DNA of 7,864 bases from Cyanobacteria bacterium HKST-UBA02 (GTDB lineage Bacteria; Cyanobacteriota; Vampirovibrionia; Obscuribacterales; Obscuribacteraceae), in assembly GCA_020431945.1 (NCBI GenBank), contig JAGQHH010000422.1, forward strand, positions 1 through 7,864. Reading direction: 5' to 3'. The position numbers were made by a program, and so were the translations under genes. How positions within the stretch are numbered: position 1 is the first letter of the stretch; each line of letters begins with the position of its first letter. Under the pieces are notes generated by a model, which saw nothing but the letters and a program-made list of their open reading frames with translations, made no database searches and had not been told where the DNA came from. This document shows positions 1 through 6,224 of this stretch, one piece after another.

Positions 1-30
1 GAACCGGAACCAGAACCGGAACCGGAGCCC
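1..30 (+). repeat. GAACCG-type hexanucleotide repeat encoding Glu-Pro dipeptides
   Basis: Five consecutive 6-bp units (GAACCG, GAACCA, GAACCG, GAACCG, GAGCCC) encode (Glu-Pro)x5. The array starts at the window edge, so its full length is unknown. Glu-Pro repeats usually form stiff extended linkers. Near-perfect DNA repeats of this kind can change copy number in frame. Confidence 0.75.
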
Positions 31-396
31 CTTAGAGTAGAGATGCTGGAATCGGCTCTTTCGACCCCGGGGGAGAAGTCCGGCAATGGCCATCAAGATC
101 CCGACGGACTCCGGAACCTGGAGCCGTATTCCGCCGATACCGCGCCAACCAGCCCTGTGAAAAAGGGGCCGGATCCACTGGCTGCCGGGCTGGGCACGGA
201 CTTCTATAATTTCGAGCTGCCCAGCTTCGAAACAGATTTTAAATTTGATTTTGGCAATTCTCTCGAATTAGGCAAGACCCAGTCCGGAGCACCGGCGGGT
301 CAGGATCACTGTCAGCGCTGCGGAGCCAGCGTCCAGACCGACTTTGCCTTCTGTCTGAGCTGCGGTTTGAGTTTCGATTCGGTGGCCAACGATTGA
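1..396 (+). CDS. C-terminal part of a zinc-ribbon protein with a Glu-Pro repeat linker (5' end outside window)
   Basis: The frame is open from base 1 and ends at TGA 394-396, giving 131 visible residues; the real start lies to the left, so the internal ATG at 43 is probably not the start. Visible parts in order are five Glu-Pro dipeptides (residues 1-10), a polar Pro/Gly-rich, probably disordered stretch, a segment where aromatic and acidic residues alternate (about residues 68-84, with FYNF, FKFDF), and a C-terminal zinc ribbon. The ribbon is CQRC-x10-CLSC (about residues 105-122), a four-cysteine knuckle of the kind found at the end of many bacterial regulatory or scaffold proteins. No enzyme motif or membrane segment is visible, so the protein is probably cytosolic. 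It lies 57 bp upstream of the ComM-type ATPase on the same strand and could share its transcript. The function is not recognised; only the zinc-ribbon call is firm. Confidence 0.7.
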   Translation, partial: EPEPEPEPEPLRVEMLESALSTPGEKSGNGHQDPDGLRNLEPYSADTAPTSPVKKGPDPLAAGLGTDFYNFELPSFETDFKFDFGNSLELGKTQSGAPAGQDHCQRCGASVQTDFAFCLSCGLSFDSVAND

Positions 397-442
397 ACTT
401 CTGGCGGGTCTGTTTCGTTTATTCCTAAGGTTGAGGATAAAC

Positions 443-450
443 GAGGAAAG
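443..450 (+). promoter_or_regulatory. Ribosome binding site of the comM/yifB-like gene
   Basis: The purine-rich GAGGAAAG includes a GAGGA Shine-Dalgarno core ending 6 nt before ATG 454. This is the clearest ribosome binding site on the plus strand and it fixes the start of the ATPase gene. Confidence 0.7.
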
Positions 451-453
451 CTT

Positions 454-2025
454 ATGTTCGCACGTGTCAGGTCAGCCGGGGTAATCGGTGTCGACGCTTA
501 CCCCATCGATGTCGAAGTGGATTGTCTCGGGGGCATCGGACAGATGCATATAGTCGGTCTTCCCGACGCCGCGGTCAAAGAGTCCCAGGAAAGAGTGCGG
601 TCGGCAATCCGATCCTGTTCCTTTATTCTGCCGCCGGCTAAGAAGTGGGTGGTCAATCTTGCTCCTGCCGACACACGCAAAGAAGGCCCTGCTTTCGATT
701 TGCCCATAGCCGCAGGGATTCTCGCGTCCACCGGATTGATTTCCCAGGAGCATCTGCTGAGCCACTGGCTGGTGGGAGAGCTCGGTCTCGATGGGACCGT
801 GCGCCCCGTATATGGTGTCCTGCCGATTGCCATCAAATGTCGCGAACTCGGGGCATCAGGCATCATCGTTCCTGTGGAGAATGCTGCCGAGGCCTGCCTG
901 GTCGAGGGTCTCAAGGTCTATCCCGTCAGTCACCTCAAGCAGGCCACTCTGATTCTGGACAATCCCAGAAATGGCAACGAGAAATTCTCCGATCCAAGAC
1001 AGGTCTTTGCCGAAAGTGTGCCCCACCGGGCAAGCCTTCTCGATTTCAAAGACGTGAAGGGCCAGAGAAACCCCAAACGTGCCCTGCAGATCGCTGCTGC
1101 CGGAAGACACAATATCCTCCTGGTCGGGCCGCCGGGCTCAGGCAAGTCCATGCTCGCCGAGCGTCTTCCCGGGATCATGCCTCCTCTCGAGTTTCAAGAG
1201 GCTCTCGAGCTGACCAAGCTCTACAGTGTCGCCGGGCTGGTAGACAGGTCCGCCGGCCTGGTGCTCGAGCGTCCATTTCGAGCGCCTCATCATTCTGCGT
1301 CTGCCATCGGTCTGATCGGAGGAGGCCGGGTCCCCAGACCCGGAGAAATCTCCCTCAGCCTCTATGGGATTCTTTTTCTGGACGAGCTCACCGAGTTCCC
1401 CCGATCGCATCTCGATCACTTGCGGCAGCCTCTCGAGTCGTCCCGGGTGACTATCTCGCGAGCGACTCAAACACTTACATTCCCGGCCTCTTTCCTTTTC
1501 GTGGGCGCCTGCAATCCCTGCCCCTGCGGATACAGTGGGGATAATCGGCTGTCCTGCATCTGTTCCAACGGTCAGGCCCGGCGCTACTGGTCGAAGATCT
1601 CCGGTCCGATTCTGGATCGTATTGATATTCATATAATCGTGCCCCGGCTGGAAGAAGACGAGCTCTTCGATGCCACCGAAGCCGAATCTTCCGAAGCCCT
1701 GCGCTTCCGGGTGATGAGGGCCTGGGAGATGCAAAAGACTCGCAATATAAGAAAAACCGGCGACGGTCCGGGTTATTGCTATAACAACCATCTTTCCCGG
1801 CAGCAGATTCGAAGATTCTGTGCCCTGGACTCCCGGTCTCGAGAGATCCTGTCCCGGGCCGCCAACCAGCTTTGCTTTTCTGCTCGCGCCTTCGATCGGG
1901 TCTTGCGCCTGGCCCGTACCATAGCCGATCTGGACGGCAGCGAGGCGATCCTGCCGAATCATATGGCCGAGTCCGTGCACTTGCGCTCCAAGATGCCGGT
2001 CGGCGGGCAATATGGGTATATCTAG
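454..2025 (+). CDS. comM: YifB/ComM family Mg-chelatase-like AAA+ ATPase
   Basis: This 523-residue protein matches the family's usual length (about 500-520). In order it has an N-terminal ChlI/Lon-protease-like fold (about 20-165, with GLPDAAVKESQERVRSA and VGELGLDG), Walker A GPPGSGKS (225-232), Walker B GILFLDEL (305-312), the family signature NPCPCG (354-359) followed by CIC (368-370) as a probable metal-binding cluster, the arginine-containing GPILDRIDIH (384-393), and a C-terminal Mg-chelatase helical domain with SARAFDRVLRLARTIADL (476-493). Known members (ComM of Vibrio and Haemophilus) are hexameric helicases that drive branch migration when imported single-stranded DNA recombines during natural transformation; the family also occurs in bacteria not known to be competent. 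The start is supported by GAGGA at 443-447 and by the canonical N-terminus. The next gene starts 23 bp downstream on the same strand. No catalytic residue appears to be missing. Confidence 0.95.
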   Translation: MFARVRSAGVIGVDAYPIDVEVDCLGGIGQMHIVGLPDAAVKESQERVRSAIRSCSFILPPAKKWVVNLAPADTRKEGPAFDLPIAAGILASTGLISQEHLLSHWLVGELGLDGTVRPVYGVLPIAIKCRELGASGIIVPVENAAEACLVEGLKVYPVSHLKQATLILDNPRNGNEKFSDPRQVFAESVPHRASLLDFKDVKGQRNPKRALQIAAAGRHNILLVGPPGSGKSMLAERLPGIMPPLEFQEALELTKLYSVAGLVDRSAGLVLERPFRAPHHSASAIGLIGGGRVPRPGEISLSLYGILFLDELTEFPRSHLDHLRQPLESSRVTISRATQTLTFPASFLFVGACNPCPCGYSGDNRLSCICSNGQARRYWSKISGPILDRIDIHIIVPRLEEDELFDATEAESSEALRFRVMRAWEMQKTRNIRKTGDGPGYCYNNHLSRQQIRRFCALDSRSREILSRAANQLCFSARAFDRVLRLARTIADLDGSEAILPNHMAESVHLRSKMPVGGQYGYI

Positions 2026-2048
2026 GTTGGGCTTGCCGGGCGATTCAG

Positions 2049-3272
2049 ATGCTGCATGAAAAACACGACGATCCGATGGTTGTGCTCATCAAGGGAGCCA
2101 ATATTACCGATCCCTCGGTGGTGGATCAGGCTCTCATCGACGCCGAGCATCTCGGACTGACGGTCGACCGGGCACTGGTTCTATCCGGTCATGTTCCGGA
2201 TAGCTCTCTCGAGCTGGTCAGGGAAGCGCACAAGCATGTTGTCTCCCGGGAGATGCCTCTGAGCATGGCTCTCAAGGCCATGCGTCTGGCCGGTCAGGAG
2301 CGTCTATCTTTCAAGGATGCTCTCGACAGGCTCAAAGGAATCCACCAGGCCACAGCCAGTGTCAGCTCCCTGGCCAACGACCTCACCAGTATGATGCTCC
2401 AGGCCGGCTATATAACCGGCGAGCAGCTGGGCGATGCCGTGCTCAGCAGCAATGAGACCAATCTCCTCATCGGCCAGATTCTGCTTCTCAAACGTTTTGT
2501 CACGGTCCGCAGTCTCACTTCCTGCCTGAACGCCTGTTTGCTCAAAAGAGACATGGTTCTCGAAGACGGTGACCTGATCGAAGGCTTGAAGAGAGCTCGC
2601 GACCACGATTGCTCCCTGGAGCAGGCTCTTTTCGAGCTGGGTACCTACCGGCAACCGGTCAATTACAGTCTCAGGCTCGGCGACCTGCTGGTCATGGCCG
2701 GAATGATCAATGATTCGGACCTGCTCGAGTGTACCGAGCTCGAGATCACCAAGAAGAAGACCTTCGCCCAGGTGGTCAAAGAACAGGGACTGGTCACCCC
2801 CGGGCATATGGACACAGTGATTCAGGTGCAGAGCATGGTCAGCGCGGAGACCATCAAGCCTTACATGGCCGCCAGTGTTTTAAGGCGAGTGGTGAAGATC
2901 GGCGTGCCTCTCTATCAAGCCCTGGCAGAGGTGAAGAACCTGGAGAACACCGGGGTCGATGGGGCTCTTCGTATAGGCGATCTCCTGGGTGAGGCCGGGC
3001 TCTGCGATCAGGATGCGGTGGAAAGAGTCCTGGCCAGCCAGGCGCGCAGCAATATCAAGACAGGCCGGGCCCTGCTCCAGGCCGGAATGCTCAGCGAGGA
3101 GGACCTTTTCAAGGCTCTCCGTCTTCAGTCGCTCTGGCGTTACGGCTATCTCAGCCGCCTGGCTACCGTCAAGATTCTCAGAGAATGCTCGGCCCACCGC
3201 GAAGACCTCGAGCGGACTTTCGTGAGGATGGGGGTTTATCTGCCCACCAGCATGCAATGGTCCTGGGTATGA
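2049..3272 (+). CDS. Protein of four tandem MshEN-like (GspE/PilB N-terminal type) modules, no ATPase domain
   Basis: The start at 2049 gives 407 residues. The frame stays open back to 1872, but that part only shadows the ATPase gene, and the 2049 start leaves a 23-bp gap. No good Shine-Dalgarno is visible, and ATG 2076 is an alternative start. The whole protein is repetitive: units begin near residues 8, 111, 209 and 308. Each unit has two 24-residue motifs and then about 45 helical residues ending in an L-x-x-AL-type segment. In units 2-4 the two motifs are separated by exactly 5 residues. In unit 4 they begin RIGDLLGEAG (308) and KTGRALLQAG (337), and both end in Gln (331, 360). Unit 3 begins RLGDLLVMAG (209). 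This fits the MshEN consensus R-L-G-x2-(LVI)2-x2-G-(LVI)2-x4-L-x3-L-x2-Q, known for cyclic-di-GMP binding in the N-domains of pilus and type II secretion ATPases. Units 1 and 2 lack the leading Arg and look degenerate. There is no signal peptide or membrane helix. A c-di-GMP receptor or scaffold role is inference; the repeat structure is directly visible. Confidence 0.8.
   Translation: MLHEKHDDPMVVLIKGANITDPSVVDQALIDAEHLGLTVDRALVLSGHVPDSSLELVREAHKHVVSREMPLSMALKAMRLAGQERLSFKDALDRLKGIHQATASVSSLANDLTSMMLQAGYITGEQLGDAVLSSNETNLLIGQILLLKRFVTVRSLTSCLNACLLKRDMVLEDGDLIEGLKRARDHDCSLEQALFELGTYRQPVNYSLRLGDLLVMAGMINDSDLLECTELEITKKKTFAQVVKEQGLVTPGHMDTVIQVQSMVSAETIKPYMAASVLRRVVKIGVPLYQALAEVKNLENTGVDGALRIGDLLGEAGLCDQDAVERVLASQARSNIKTGRALLQAGMLSEEDLFKALRLQSLWRYGYLSRLATVKILRECSAHREDLERTFVRMGVYLPTSMQWSWV
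2082..3248 (+). repeat. Four tandem protein repeats of about 98-103 codons
   Basis: Inside the gene that starts at 2049, four units start near residues 8, 111, 209 and 308, a spacing of 103, 98 and 99 residues. The similarity is at protein level (hydrophobic and glycine pattern) and not at DNA level. This indicates an old internal duplication rather than a recent or unstable array. Units 3 and 4 are the most alike and the closest to the consensus. Confidence 0.7.
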
Positions 3273-3281
3273 GGCTGGCGC

Positions 3282-4667
3282 TCAAACGGAAGCTTCGGAC
3301 AGTTTTTCGGTGCTGGTGAAAAATCTGGCGTGGAGCTGTCGGACGGCCTTATCGGCGTCGTCTCCGGCGACCAGGCAGCTCAGATTGATGTCCGAGGCGC
3401 CGCCGGAGATCATCAGGATGTTGATGTCTTTGAGAGTGTCGAAGACAGTGCCGGCGATCCCGGTTTTCTCGCGAAACTGTCTGCCCACCACCGAAACTAT
3501 CGCGACTTTGTGCATCACCGACACCTCGGCAAGCTCCGAAAGAGCTTCCACTATAGACTCGAGATTTTCGGTATTGTCGATGGTCAGGGAGACCGAAACC
3601 TCGGAGGTCGATATGAGATCGATGGGTGTCTTGAATCGATCGAACACCGAGAATACCCGGGCGAGATAGCCGTGGGTCATGAGCATCTTCAAAGACGTTA
3701 TGAAGAGCGCGGTGATTCCTTTCTTCGACGCGATCGCACAAATGGGTGCGTCGCTGGTGGCGTCGGCGGTGATTACCGTACCTTCTCCTTCAGGCTTGAG
3801 GGAGTTGAGAATGCGGACCGGAATCGAGCTTTCGATAGCCGGCTTGATGCTCAGGGGGTGGAGCACCTTGGCTCCGAAATAAGCGAGCTCCGAGGCTTCG
3901 TGGAAGGAGACGCGCTCGATGATCCGCGCTTCCGGCACGACCCTGGGATCGGCAGTGAGCATGCCGTCCACATCGGTCCAGATTTGAATTTCTCTGGCAT
4001 CGCATGCGACACCAATTATGGAGGCACTGTAATCCGAGCCTCCCCGGCCCAGAGTGGTAGTGATACCATCCGAGGTCGCCCCGATGAAGCCCTGGGTGAC
4101 TACGACTCTGCCGGCAGCGACCTCGGGAAGTACGGCACCGCTTGTTTTAGAGCGGGTTGTCTCCATCAGGGGCGAGGCGTTGCCGAAGGACCCGTCGGTA
4201 ATCAGAAAGCTGCGAGCATCCAGCCATGACGACTTGATACCCCGGTCGATGAGATACCGGGCCATGATCCGGGTGGAAAGGAGCTCGCCGAAACTCGAGA
4301 TCATGTCCAGGGATCGGCGGGTGAGTTCGCCAAGGTAGCTTACCCCCCGGTAGAGAATCTCCAGGTCGGCGAGCTGATCGTTGATGGTCTTATAGAGGTC
4401 TTTGCGAACATCATCGTCTTCGAAGAGCTCGTTCACCGTCTCGATATGCCGCTGCTTGATCCCTTCCAGGCAGGCGAGAGCCGCTTCGAGATTACGCTCA
4501 CGGGCGCGCTCGGCGCCTTCGATGAGCTGGTTTGTGATACCAGACATGGCGGAGAGTACCACGACCGGTGCCGGGCTGGCTTTTCTTGTCTTCTCGATGA
4601 TGTCTGCGCAGGCCACAAAACGGGCGGCACTGCCAACGGACGTTCCACCGAATTTCATTACCAGCAT
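3282..4667 (-). CDS. lysC: Aspartate kinase, monofunctional LysC (AK-III) type
   Basis: This 461-residue enzyme phosphorylates L-aspartate to 4-phospho-aspartate with ATP, the first step toward lysine/diaminopimelate, threonine and methionine. The kinase domain carries KFGGTSV (5-11), SSFGELLS (124-131), TTLGRGGSD (204-212) and WTDVDGMLTADPR (230-242). HEASELAYFGAKVLHP (256-271) closes it. Two C-terminal ACT domains follow (about 315-385 and 388-455), including LISTSEVSVSLTID (351-364), which resembles the lysine-sensitive E. coli LysC rather than the Bacillus/cyanobacterial types. Feedback control by lysine is therefore likely but not shown. No homoserine dehydrogenase domain is fused; the gene ends just after the second ACT domain. 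The start is fixed by AGGAG ending 5 nt before the ATG, with a small hairpin directly upstream. It lies 75 bp downstream of murA on the same strand, and its end is 9 bp from the end of the plus-strand MshEN-repeat gene. Confidence 0.95.
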   Translation of the reverse strand: MLVMKFGGTSVGSAARFVACADIIEKTRKASPAPVVVLSAMSGITNQLIEGAERARERNLEAALACLEGIKQRHIETVNELFEDDDVRKDLYKTINDQLADLEILYRGVSYLGELTRRSLDMISSFGELLSTRIMARYLIDRGIKSSWLDARSFLITDGSFGNASPLMETTRSKTSGAVLPEVAAGRVVVTQGFIGATSDGITTTLGRGGSDYSASIIGVACDAREIQIWTDVDGMLTADPRVVPEARIIERVSFHEASELAYFGAKVLHPLSIKPAIESSIPVRILNSLKPEGEGTVITADATSDAPICAIASKKGITALFITSLKMLMTHGYLARVFSVFDRFKTPIDLISTSEVSVSLTIDNTENLESIVEALSELAEVSVMHKVAIVSVVGRQFREKTGIAGTVFDTLKDINILMISGGASDINLSCLVAGDDADKAVRQLHARFFTSTEKLSEASV

Positions 4668-4672
4668 AAGGG

Positions 4673-4677
4673 CTCCT
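4673..4677 (-). promoter_or_regulatory. Ribosome binding site of the aspartate kinase gene
   Basis: On the minus strand this reads AGGAG, followed by a 5-nt spacer (CCCTT) and the ATG. Its first base is also the last base of the hairpin at 4677-4694. Confidence 0.75.
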
Positions 4678-4694
4678 GACAGACGAAACTGTCA
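4677..4694 (-). promoter_or_regulatory. Leader hairpin touching the aspartate kinase ribosome binding site
   Basis: The minus strand reads TGACAG, TTTCGT, CTGTCA: a perfect 6-bp stem with a 6-nt loop whose 3' arm shares one base with the AGGAG site. It could modulate ribosome access, act as an operator, or stabilise the 5' end of a processed transcript. It is too small to be a lysine riboswitch, and the 75-bp gap has no room for one. There is no T-tract, so it is not a typical terminator for murA. Chance occurrence remains possible. Confidence 0.35.
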
Positions 4695-4742
4695 TTATGC
4701 GTCAGTCCGGCAGAGTTCGACAAGTCTTCGTTACAAAACCGC

Positions 4743-6059
4743 TTACTTGCGCCAGATGTCGGCACCAAGGAAGCGGAATTTCTCTTCGAGATTCTCGTAT
4801 CCCCGGTCGAGATGCTTGAGCTCGGTGACTTCGGTGACGCCCTCGGCGCCGAGACCGGCGATGATCAGGGCGGCGGCGGCACGAAGATCGCTGGATTTCA
4901 CTTCGGCTCCCATGAGCTTGTCGACACCTTTGATGATGGCGGCATTGCTGGTGACATTGATATCGGCTCCCATGCGCCGCAGCTCGGCAGCATGCTGGAA
5001 GCGATTCTCGAAAATCGTCTCGGTGATGATCGAAGTCCCTTTGGCCAGGCAGAGCACCGGCATGATCGGTGCTTGCAGGTCGGTGGGGAATGCCGGATAA
5101 GGAAGGGTGGTGATATCGGTAGCCTTGAGCTTGTCGCGGCGCGACTTGATCCGGATCATATCCGGAGCATACATCGAGACTTCCGCTCCGATGTCGGAGA
5201 GCTTGCTGATCACCGAGTAGAGGTGATGCGCATTGACGCTTTCCATGAGGATCTCGCCGCCGGTGGTCATGCAAGCAAGCATGAAAGTTCCGGCTTCCAG
5301 GCGATCGGGAATCGTGTCCACCACGGCGCCGTGCATGCTCTCGATGGGAACGCCTTCGATGGTGATCTGGTAGGTGCCTGCTCCCTCGATGCGTCCGCCC
5401 ATGGCATTGATGCAATCAGCGAGGTTGACGATCTCGGGATCTTGCGCGGCATTCTCGATGATGGTCGTGCCCTCGGCTGCGACGGCGGCGAGCATGATGT
5501 TTTCGGTAGCGCCGTTGCTGGGGCGATCGAGATAGATGCGATTGCCGACAAGCTTCTTGGCGGAGGTGGTGACATAACCATGGTCGATCTTGACGTCGGC
5601 TCCGAGCATCTTGAGACCGCGCTCGTGCAGGTCGATCTTGCGCTCGCCGATGGCACAGCCGCCGGGAAGCGATACTTTCGCTTCTCTGAATCTGGCCAGG
5701 AGCGGACCGAGCACCACGAAGGAAGCGCGCAGCTGGCTGACCAGCTCGTAGGGAGCTTCCCATTCGGTGAGATTGGTTGCGTCGATGGACAGCTCAGAAC
5801 CGGAGATGGTGACTTTCGCTCCGAGATGGCGAAGCACGTTGGCCATCATATGGACGTCGGAGAGGTTGGGAACATTGCGGAGAATGGTCGTGTCTTTAGC
5901 CAGCAGGGCGGCTGCCATCATCTTGAGGACGGCATTCTTGGCGCCACCGATGCGAACCTGCCCGTTGAGCGGTTTGCCACCCCGGATGATTATCCGCTTC
6001 TCGTCTTCCATGGGCTGAGAAACGTTGGGGGGATCGATTTTTTCTGTTTTCGATTTCAT
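4743..6059 (-). CDS. murA: UDP-N-acetylglucosamine 1-carboxyvinyltransferase (MurA)
   Basis: MurA is a cytosolic enzyme that transfers enolpyruvate from phosphoenolpyruvate to UDP-GlcNAc, the first committed step of peptidoglycan synthesis. Visible hallmarks are GGAKNA with the substrate-binding lysine (38-43), the catalytic-loop cysteine in LPGGCAIGERKIDLH (Cys135), AFPTDLQA with the conserved aspartate (Asp327), ETIFENRF (347-354) and DLRAAAAL with Arg393. The family's two-lobe repeat covers the full length. The presence of the loop cysteine, rather than aspartate, predicts a fosfomycin-sensitive enzyme type. The 438-residue length uses ATG 6057-6059. Neither this start nor ATG 6009-6011 (422 residues, beginning MEDEKRIIIRGG and closer to the usual N-terminus) has a convincing ribosome binding site, so the start is uncertain by 16 residues. 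The gene is followed 75 bp later by aspartate kinase on the same strand, and it is divergent from the cytochrome gene. Its whole length also has a spurious open frame on the opposite strand. Confidence 0.96.
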   Translation of the reverse strand: MKSKTEKIDPPNVSQPMEDEKRIIIRGGKPLNGQVRIGGAKNAVLKMMAAALLAKDTTILRNVPNLSDVHMMANVLRHLGAKVTISGSELSIDATNLTEWEAPYELVSQLRASFVVLGPLLARFREAKVSLPGGCAIGERKIDLHERGLKMLGADVKIDHGYVTTSAKKLVGNRIYLDRPSNGATENIMLAAVAAEGTTIIENAAQDPEIVNLADCINAMGGRIEGAGTYQITIEGVPIESMHGAVVDTIPDRLEAGTFMLACMTTGGEILMESVNAHHLYSVISKLSDIGAEVSMYAPDMIRIKSRRDKLKATDITTLPYPAFPTDLQAPIMPVLCLAKGTSIITETIFENRFQHAAELRRMGADINVTSNAAIIKGVDKLMGAEVKSSDLRAAAALIIAGLGAEGVTEVTELKHLDRGYENLEEKFRFLGADIWRK

Positions 6060-6124
6060 TGAATATGCTCATGGTAAGGAGTTCGCCACACTAGATAATT
6101 TACCCTTTTCAAGTAAACCTGGTG

Positions 6125-6150
6125 TTAAGCAGATAATAACGTCTGCTAAA
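6125..6150. promoter_or_regulatory. Inverted repeat in the murA/cytochrome divergent region, candidate operator
   Basis: TTAAGCAGA and TCTGCTAAA form 9-bp arms with one mismatch around the 8-bp centre TAATAACG. This is a typical size for a dimeric regulator's site. A -10-like GATAAT (6132-6137) lies inside it, with a weak -35-like TTCAAG at 6108-6113 (18-bp spacer) pointing toward the cytochrome gene. The same heptamer AGATAAT also occurs at 6093-6099. The rest of the 165-bp intergenic stretch (6060-6224) is AT-rich toward murA and shows no RNA gene or clear murA promoter. The promoter match is poor, so this is tentative. Confidence 0.35.
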
Positions 6151-6224
6151 ACCGGCAGGGCGCTAGAGCCCGAACCCCTGAGGTCTGCACGATTCCAGGG
6201 CTGCCGGCCTTTAGTCGAAGGCAG

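Noticed and set aside
1138..2010. A minus-strand frame of 290 codons and a plus-strand frame at 645-1544 within the ATPase gene
   Set aside because: Both overlap the complete ComM/YifB coding region and lack recognisable domains; they are shadows caused by codon bias.
1872..2048. Extension of the MshEN-repeat gene upstream to 1872
   Set aside because: These 59 codons overlap the C-terminus of the ATPase in another frame, read as Arg-rich shadow sequence, and precede the first repeat unit; ATG 2049 is the sensible start.
3244..3317. Inverted repeat CACCAGCA / TGCTGGTG across the convergent ends of the MshEN-repeat gene and lysC
   Set aside because: The 8-bp arms are separated by 58 nt and both lie in coding sequence; no T-tract follows a stable stem, so it is probably coincidence rather than a terminator.
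3330..4229. A plus-strand open frame of 299 codons antisense to aspartate kinase
   Set aside because: The opposite strand carries every aspartate kinase motif; this frame shows low-complexity composition and no ribosome binding site.
4668..4742. Possible lysine riboswitch upstream of aspartate kinase
   Set aside because: The gap is only 75 bp and contains a single 6-bp hairpin; a lysine riboswitch needs well over 150 nt with a five-helix junction.
4812..6062. A plus-strand open frame of 416 codons running antisense to nearly all of murA
   Set aside because: It is a mirror of the strongly supported MurA gene; its translation is Gly/Asp/His-rich with no family motif, as expected for the antisense frame of a GC-rich gene.
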